Assembly: GCA_002315555.1 (NCBI GenBank)
Contig: DCHF01000042.1
Location: 1-11,468, forward strand
Length of the DNA: 11,468 nucleotides
Origin: Lachnospiraceae bacterium UBA1759
Lineage (GTDB): Bacteria > Bacillota > Clostridia > Lachnospirales > Lachnospiraceae
Direction: 5' to 3'
The notes beneath the pieces were generated by a model. It had not been told where the DNA came from. It ran no database searches and saw only the letters and a list, made by a program, of their open reading frames with translations. Below, in pieces: positions 7,922 to 11,468 of this stretch. Position numbers and translations under genes: made by a program. Every line of letters starts with the position of its first letter. The stretch's first letter is position 1.

Positions 7922-8536
7922 TCAAAAACCGATCTTCTTCAGCGCTTCCTTCAGGATGTCCTCCGTGGTCAGGCCGGTCACGTCGATGCCCTGCACCGCC
8001 TTCAGCGCTTCGCTGTTCGAATAGCCGAGGACCGTAAGGGCCACGACCGCTTCGTTCTTCGCGCTCATGTCCGCGGAATCGTTTCTTCCTGCAGCCGGCT
8101 GCACGTCGTCGTTGAAATGCGCGAGGCCGTCTTCTAAGCTGACCTTGTCCTTCAGCTCGATGATCAGGCGCTGCGCGGTCTTTGGGCCGATACCCGGTGC
8201 CTTGGAGATCGCTTTTGCATCGCCCGCGAGGACCGCAAAACGAAGATCCGACGGCGTGAACACGGACAGAATACCCAGTGCGCCGCGCGGACCGATGCCG
8301 TTCACATTGATGAGAAGCTTGAACATCTGAAGCGCGTCCTTCGTGTCAAAACCGAACAGACTCATCTCATCCTCTTTATGGCTGAGATAGGTGTAGACCT
8401 TGATCTCGCTGCCAGGAGAAGGCAGTTTTTCAATGACGGAGACCGGGACATTCACCTCGTAACCGAGGGCTCCGGTATCGATCTCGATCTTGTTTTCCGA
8501 AACGCTTTCAAGTGTACCGCGAATAAAGGATATCAT
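7922..8536 (-). CDS. ruvA: Holliday junction branch migration complex subunit RuvA
   Basis: A DNA-binding protein that forms tetramers on Holliday junctions and loads RuvB. I place the start at ATG 8536 (204 residues, beginning MISFIRGTLE, as RuvA proteins do). A GGAGG at 8550-8546 lies nine bases upstream of it, whereas an ATG at 8554 would put that site inside the gene. Domain I (about 1-62) is the OB fold. Domain II has two helix-hairpin-helix motifs: NVNGIGPRGAL (77-87) and KAPGIGPKTAQRLI (112-125). A variable linker (about 135-157) leads to domain III (about 158-204), which ends EDILKEALKKIGF and contacts RuvB. It is the first gene of the minus-strand operon. I see no GAAC-N4-GTTC LexA box upstream, so SOS control is not evident. 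Confidence 0.97.
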   Translation of the reverse strand: MISFIRGTLESVSENKIEIDTGALGYEVNVPVSVIEKLPSPGSEIKVYTYLSHKEDEMSLFGFDTKDALQMFKLLINVNGIGPRGALGILSVFTPSDLRFAVLAGDAKAISKAPGIGPKTAQRLIIELKDKVSLEDGLAHFNDDVQPAAGRNDSADMSAKNEAVVALTVLGYSNSEALKAVQGIDVTGLTTEDILKEALKKIGF

Positions 8537-8566
8537 CAGGGCATACCTCCACACATAGATATTTTT

Positions 8567-8595
8567 ATCATATCATAACAAGATGTAGAGGTCAA
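8567..8595 (-). promoter_or_regulatory. Sigma-A-type promoter of the ruvAB operon
   Basis: On the minus strand, TTGACC (8595-8590) and TATGAT (8572-8567) are separated by 17 bases. A second TATGAT overlaps five bases earlier but would leave only a 12-base spacer. The predicted transcription start is near 8560, giving a leader of about 24 bases that holds the GGAGG site for ruvA. This is probably the main promoter for the genes down to the wall cluster. Confidence 0.78.
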
Positions 8596-8608
8596 AAGGT
8601 ATTTCACA

Positions 8609-8636
8609 CACAAACCGAAAACCTTCGTTTTTTGTG
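8609..8636. repeat. Imperfect inverted repeat between the divergent promoters
   Basis: The outer arms CACAAA (8609-8614) and TTTGTG (8631-8636) enclose an inner palindrome CGAA-AACC-TTCG (8616-8627), with one unpaired base on the left and three on the right. It lies between the ruvA promoter and the rightward exonuclease promoter, about 14 bases upstream of the ruvA -35 box. It could be an operator for a dimeric regulator or a chance structure. It does not match the Firmicute LexA box. Confidence 0.35.
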
Positions 8637-8690
8637 ATGAGACTCAACATAACAGGGGCTGTCCGCACATCATTTCGTACCGGTGCTCTC

Positions 8691-8719
8691 TTGTGGAACC
8701 CATACTCTTCTGCTATAAT
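8691..8719 (+). promoter_or_regulatory. Sigma-A-type promoter of the exonuclease/yitT unit, close to the start codon
   Basis: TTGTGG (8691-8696) and a perfect TATAAT (8714-8719) are separated by 17 bases. The predicted first transcribed base is about 8726 (G), only three bases before the ATG at 8729. The upstream GTG at 8693 lies inside the -35 box and so cannot be the start on this transcript. Confidence 0.72.
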
Positions 8720-8728
8720 TGCCTTGCT

Positions 8729-9787
8729 ATGATCACGATCGAAAAAACCTTTGACCTACAACTGAATTATGACCTGTCAAGGATCGGTGATCCGGAGAAG
8801 ATCCTGTTCTTCGATATCGAAACGACCGGCCTTTCCGCGTACGGTTCCGCGCTCTATCTGATCGGTGCCGTGCATTTCAAGGACGGACTCTGCCATTTCC
8901 GGCAATGGTTCTCGGAATCGCTTTCGCAGGAGGTTCCGGTGCTGTTAAGCTTCTTTGATTACTGCAGGGGTTTTGACACACTGCTCCACTTTAACGGCGA
9001 CACCTTCGATATCCGTTATCTTCAGGGACTGGCAGACCAGTACGGGCTGGAGACTCCCTTCGACGGTATGGAAAGCTATGACATTCTGAAACAGGTGCGG
9101 AAGCGGAGAAAGGTCCTGGGGCTTACAAGCTGCCGGCAGAAATGTATCGAGCAGTTTCTGGGCATCGGCCGTGAGGACGTATTTGACGGCGGCGAGCTGA
9201 TCCCGGTCTATGAAGAGTTCCAGCGGACAAAAAGTGAGAAACTGCTCCGTCTTTTACTCCTTCATAACGAGGACGACTTAAAGGGCATGCCGGAGATCCT
9301 GCCGGTCCTGAACTATGTCGATGTCTTCACCGAACGCGCGCCGTTCACCGTAAAGGAAGTGTTCCGGAACCGCAGCGGATCCAAATTCTATGCCGTTCTG
9401 GATGCGGACGCCCACTTCCCGGTCACCTGCGAATACACGAACGAGGACGGGATCACCGTTCATTTTGAGAAGGATGAGCTGATCGTGACGCTGCCGCTTT
9501 ATACCGGCGAGCTCAAATACTTCTATCCGAATTATCACGAATACTATTATCTTCCGGCCGAGGACCGCGCCATTCATAAAAAAGTAGCCAGATTCGTGGA
9601 GCCGGAGCACCGCGTGAACTGTACGCCGGAGAACTGCTACCAGAAAATGGACAGCTTCTTCCTTCCGGAGGTCAAAGGGCTGGAGCTTCCGGTCTTTGTG
9701 TCCGAATACAAGTCGCGCGTGCGCTATGTGCGCTATGAAAAAAATATGCTGGTGCCGTATCTTGAAAAGCTTCTGAGCCGGTTCTGA
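8729..9787 (+). CDS. YprB-like DEDD exonuclease (ribonuclease H-like fold)
   Basis: A predicted 3'-5' exonuclease of the DnaQ-like superfamily, 352 residues from ATG 8729. Exo I is FFDIETTGL with Asp29 and Glu31. Exo II is HFNGDTFDIRYL (about 87-98) with Asp94. Exo III is HNEDDLKGM (about 179-187) with two adjacent aspartates. These are the metal-binding acids expected for two-ion catalysis. The domain matches the YprB ribonuclease H-like group. The C-terminal part (about 200-352) has no motif I recognise, only mixed charged and aromatic sequence (YFYPNYHEYYYLPAED). The 8693 GTG is rejected because it overlaps the promoter; there is no ribosome site before 8729 and no later Met before the catalytic motif. 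It is transcribed away from ruvA and precedes the YitT gene by 62 bases. A nucleic-acid processing role is inferred; the substrate is unknown. Confidence 0.85.
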   Translation: MITIEKTFDLQLNYDLSRIGDPEKILFFDIETTGLSAYGSALYLIGAVHFKDGLCHFRQWFSESLSQEVPVLLSFFDYCRGFDTLLHFNGDTFDIRYLQGLADQYGLETPFDGMESYDILKQVRKRRKVLGLTSCRQKCIEQFLGIGREDVFDGGELIPVYEEFQRTKSEKLLRLLLLHNEDDLKGMPEILPVLNYVDVFTERAPFTVKEVFRNRSGSKFYAVLDADAHFPVTCEYTNEDGITVHFEKDELIVTLPLYTGELKYFYPNYHEYYYLPAEDRAIHKKVARFVEPEHRVNCTPENCYQKMDSFFLPEVKGLELPVFVSEYKSRVRYVRYEKNMLVPYLEKLLSRF

Positions 9788-9849
9788 ATGTGATCTGCCG
9801 GAAAAACATTAATGGGCGGGAAACCCGCAAAATACGAAGTGGAGAATGT

Positions 9850-10710
9850 ATGTTTACAAAAAAGTATAGATTTACGGATTTTCTTCTTGATCTTCTGCTT
9901 TCGGTCATCGGAACGGCGATCGTCGGCCTGGGTTATGCCGTCTTTACGGTCCCGAACGATATTGCGCCGGGCGGTGTCTCCGGCCTTGCGACGGCGCTCG
10001 CCAGCATTTCACCGGTCACCGTCGGTATCTGGTCGCTCATTCTGAACGTGCCGCTTCTGATCCTGGCCTGGAGAAGACTCGGGGTGCGATCGCTCGTGTT
10101 CACGCTGATCAGTACCGTGCTTCTGTCCGCGTTCATCGACCTGGGCGGGAATTATCTTCCGGCGTATACGAACAGCACTATGCTGGCCTGCCTGTACGGC
10201 GGCGTGCTTTCCGGAATCGGCATCGGTATCCTGTTCCTTCGTAACATCAGTACCGGCGGTACGGATCTTCTGGCGCTGCTCCTTCGGAAGCTGCTTCCGA
10301 ACATTCCGAGCGGTACGCTGCTCCTTGTGGCCGATGCCATCGTCGTGCTGATCGCAGTCCTGGTCTTCCGGAACGTGGACGTTGCGCTGTATTCCACGAT
10401 CACGATCTACGTGACCTCCAAGGTCATCGATGCGATCACGACCGGTATCGACTATGCCAAGGTCATTTACATCATCACGGACAAGGGCGAGGAGCTGGCG
10501 GACGCCATTAATGAAAATACGGAACGCGGTGCGACCATCGTGCCGGCGATCGGCGGATTCACGAAGAACGAAAAACAGATGGTCATGACCGTGACCCGAA
10601 GAAACATTCTGGCGCAGACGTTGAAGCTCATCAAGGAAGTGGACCCTAAGGCTTTCACGTTTGTCGTGGATTCCGCAGAAGTACACGGAGAAGGCTTCCG
10701 GCAGGATTAA
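9850..10710 (+). CDS. YitT family membrane protein (DUF161 plus C-terminal DUF2179)
   Basis: A 286-residue membrane protein of unknown function; the YitT group is widespread in Firmicutes. The N-terminal part has about five to six hydrophobic segments (roughly 12-34, 55-74, 82-98, 111-130, 156-173, 178-196), with typical blocks PNDIAPGGVSGLA (35-47) and NISTGGTDLLALLLRK (132-147). The soluble C-terminal DUF2179 domain (about 204-283) has GATIVPAIGGFTKNEKQMV (227-245) and DPKAFTFVVDSAEVHGEGF (265-283). I chose ATG 9850, preceded by GGAG at 9841-9844; an upstream in-frame GTG at 9790 has no ribosome site and would add 20 charged residues before the membrane part. It is probably co-transcribed with the exonuclease. 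A small GCGGG-AAA-CCCGC hairpin (9816-9828) sits in the gap. The transported substrate, if any, is not known. Confidence 0.92.
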   Translation: MFTKKYRFTDFLLDLLLSVIGTAIVGLGYAVFTVPNDIAPGGVSGLATALASISPVTVGIWSLILNVPLLILAWRRLGVRSLVFTLISTVLLSAFIDLGGNYLPAYTNSTMLACLYGGVLSGIGIGILFLRNISTGGTDLLALLLRKLLPNIPSGTLLLVADAIVVLIAVLVFRNVDVALYSTITIYVTSKVIDAITTGIDYAKVIYIITDKGEELADAINENTERGATIVPAIGGFTKNEKQMVMTVTRRNILAQTLKLIKEVDPKAFTFVVDSAEVHGEGFRQD

Positions 10711-10735
10711 GGGCCGCACACAATTGATTCTGCAT

Positions 10736-10978
10736 TTATACTTCAGCCCCTTTTGACAGAATGGAACCGGAACCGCACCACATAAATAAAATGCCGTGAA
10801 AATCGTAATGATTTTTCACGGCATTTTTATTTATACAGCACCCGCCGTATCGTTTTCCCCATTCATTTCGACTTGTCGACTCTTCCTTCGGAATATAGAG
10901 AAGCTCGCCGGACGCGTATTTCTGCACTTCCTTAAGAGGCTCCTCCGGCAGTACTTCCGATGCTTTTCGATACTTCAT
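10736..10978 (-). pseudogene. CD3324-family small protein, N-terminal half only, reading into a terminator
   Basis: The ATG at 10978 has GAGGT five bases upstream, and the product begins MKYRKASEVLPEEPLKEVQK, followed by a GELLYIPKEE block, the start typical of the clostridial CD3324 family (about 85-residue proteins with a C-terminal helix-turn-helix). Recognisable similarity stops at about residue 46 (WGKRYGG, position 10841). From residue 49 the frame is coded by the arm of the terminator hairpin (10834-10782), then runs on to a stop at 10736. The expected helix-turn-helix segment is not present in any minus-strand frame, so the 3' half has been lost rather than frameshifted. An 80-residue chimeric product is possible on paper, but the terminator should cut the transcript first. 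Family recognition is from memory of the conserved N-terminus. Confidence 0.6.
10782..10834. terminator. Bidirectional rho-independent terminator downstream of yitT
   Basis: A long inverted repeat starting ATAAATAAAATGCCGTGAA pairs with its partner ending TTCACGGCATTTTTATTTAT around the five-base loop GTAAT. The stem is about 23 pairs with two single-base bulges. The core GC-containing stem (TGCCGTGAAAA) is followed by a T-rich run on both strands, so it can stop rightward transcription from yitT and leftward transcription from the CD3324 remnant. It lies 71 bases after the yitT stop. Confidence 0.9.
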
Positions 10979-11019
10979 AACGCACCTCGTTCCCAAGCCT
11001 TCTTAAGCGGTTTCAATTT

Positions 11020-11154
11020 TCAGTATTCGCTGAAAAGTCTTCGCTCCGTAAAAAAGTCCTCCAGGGTACCGAATTCATCGATCTTCACACCGTTATCCGT
11101 CAGAATTCGGCGGATCTCCGTAAAGTAACGAAGGCGATGCCAGGTCAGGCTCAT
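11020..11154 (-). CDS. Small ORF of unknown function (44 residues), possible gene remnant
   Basis: I do not recognise this product. It begins MSLTWHRLRYFTEIRRILTD and ends TERRLFSEY, with a helical amphipathic look and many Arg, Glu and Phe residues. GGAGG ends only two bases before the ATG at 11154, which is tighter than normal. An upstream extension to a TTG at 11262 would be coded by the S1 terminator hairpin and is not credible. It lies 41 bases upstream of the CD3324 remnant on the same strand, after a small hairpin. It could be a tiny real gene, or the tail of a lost longer gene in the same decayed patch. No promoter with two good hexamers is visible. Confidence 0.3.
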   Translation of the reverse strand: MSLTWHRLRYFTEIRRILTDNGVKIDEFGTLEDFFTERRLFSEY

Positions 11155-11167
11155 TTCCTCCGCCTTG

Positions 11168-11187
11168 TTACCGGCTTTTTCCGGTAA
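11168..11187. repeat. Perfect short hairpin
   Basis: TTACCGG (11168-11174) and CCGGTAA (11181-11187) form a seven-pair stem around the six-base loop CTTTTT. It lies between the S1 terminator and the 44-codon ORF, about 13 bases before that ORF's ATG. There is no T-run after it on either strand, so it is not a classical terminator. Its role is unknown. Confidence 0.45.
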
Positions 11188-11219
11188 GCGACAAGTGAAA
11201 ACAGAAAAAGGAGCATACG

Positions 11220-11259
11220 AAAAGAAAAGCAGGTGCTGCACATCCGTGCAGCACCTGCT
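11220..11259 (-). terminator. Rho-independent terminator of the ribosomal protein S1 gene
   Basis: A perfect 14-pair stem, with plus-strand arms AGCAGGTGCTGCAC (11228-11241) and GTGCAGCACCTGCT (11246-11259) and the loop ATCC. On the minus strand it is followed by TTTCTTTT. It begins 17 bases after the S1 stop codon. A strong GC-rich stem with a T-run fits a highly expressed ribosomal gene. Confidence 0.93.
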
Positions 11260-11276
11260 CAAATTACGAATAGAAA

Positions 11277-11468
11277 TTATTCAGTAACTTCCTCTGCAGC
11301 TTCAGCTTCCTTCTTAGCATCTTCAGCAGCCATCTTTGCGATGTATGCGTCGATGTCTACGTAAGCTTCATCAACATTGGACTCTTCCTTCTTAGCCTTC
11401 TCCTGGCGCGGCTTTCTTTCTCTTTCCGGCTTCGGAAGAAGTGCCTTCATGGAAAGGCTGATCTTCTT
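11277..11468 (-). CDS. rpsA: 30S ribosomal protein S1, C-terminal end (cut by window edge)
   Basis: Only the last 63 residues are visible; the rest lies right of the window. The segment starts KKISLSMKALLPKP, the usual end of the last S1 RNA-binding repeat (the (R/K)ISLSxKA pattern). A low-complexity tail of Lys, Glu and Ala then ends EAEAAEEVTE. S1 binds mRNA and helps start translation on the ribosome. The codon choice is more uniform and less GC-rich at third positions than in the neighbouring genes, as expected for high expression. In several Clostridia S1 is fused behind IspH (isoprenoid enzyme); the visible part cannot show whether that is so here. Other S1-repeat proteins are possible but the long charged tail fits RpsA. 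Confidence 0.78.
   Translation of the reverse strand, partial: KKISLSMKALLPKPERERKPRQEKAKKEESNVDEAYVDIDAYIAKMAAEDAKKEAEAAEEVTE

Noticed and set aside
8537..8554. Upstream ATG for ruvA at 8554
   Set aside because: It would swallow the GGAGG ribosome site and add MWRYAL before the conserved RuvA N-terminus.
8537..8728. LexA (SOS) box upstream of ruvA
   Set aside because: No GAAC-N4-GTTC was found; the CGAA-AACC-TTCG palindrome has the wrong spacing and bases.
9788..9849. GTG start at 9790 for yitT, and the hairpin GCGGG-AAA-CCCGC at 9816-9828 as a terminator
   Set aside because: The GTG has no ribosome site and adds non-family residues. The hairpin has only five pairs and is followed by A residues, not T residues.
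10009..10719. A 236-codon leftward open frame opposite yitT
   Set aside because: The product is Arg/Asp/His-rich without any recognisable motif, while the plus strand encodes a clear YitT protein.
10753..10758. TTGACA hexamer after yitT as a promoter
   Set aside because: No -10 box lies 16-18 bases downstream; the terminator hairpin follows instead.
1..11468. CRISPR arrays, insertion sequences, prophage or defence genes, tRNA and rRNA genes
   Set aside because: No regularly spaced repeats, transposase-like or integrase-like frames, or tRNA/rRNA signatures were seen on either strand.

Overview
The window looks like a chromosomal, mostly housekeeping segment from a Gram-positive Clostridia-type bacterium, plausibly Lachnospiraceae or a close relative. 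The reasons are the clostridial-style SEDS/class B PBP pair, the YitT protein, a CD3324-type small regulator remnant, strong AGGAGG-like ribosome sites and moderately GC-rich codon use. Genus and species cannot be read from the sequence.

Layout. Positions 1-8536 are all on the minus strand and read, in transcription order: ruvA (8536-7922), ruvB (7900-6902), a U32-family protein of the RlhA/TrhP type (6813-4624), a SEDS glycosyltransferase of the FtsW/RodA/SpoVE family (4613-3237), a class B penicillin-binding protein (3319-1841), a lipoprotein NlpC/P60 cell-wall hydrolase (1762-311) and the 5' part of alaS (296 to the window edge). Gaps are short (10-90 bases) and two genes overlap, so this looks like one long operon. 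A near-consensus promoter lies before ruvA, and a second lies inside the operon before the NlpC/P60 gene.

At about 8540-8730 the direction flips. A second promoter fires rightward into a YprB-like DEDD exonuclease (8729-9787), followed by a YitT-family membrane protein (9850-10710). Its start codon falls only a few bases after the predicted transcription start, so this mRNA may be nearly leaderless. The pair ends at a long bidirectional terminator hairpin (10782-10834).

Positions 10711-11276 hold no intact recognisable gene. They contain the terminator, a CD3324-family gene that has lost its C-terminal half, a 44-codon ORF of unknown function, a small hairpin, and the strong terminator of the last gene. 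That gene (11277 to the window edge, minus strand) is the C-terminal end of ribosomal protein S1.

How they fit together: RuvAB drives Holliday-junction branch migration. The SEDS protein polymerises glycan and its partner PBP cross-links it. The lipoprotein hydrolase probably trims the same wall from outside the membrane. The U32 protein and AlaRS belong to RNA modification and translation. I found no CRISPR array, insertion sequence, prophage gene, tRNA or rRNA gene, and no convincing new multi-gene system. The most interesting points are small-scale: the near-leaderless exonuclease, the SEDS/PBP overlap with an alternative TTG start, the internal promoter feeding alaS, the second cysteine set in the U32 protein, and the decayed CD3324 gene.
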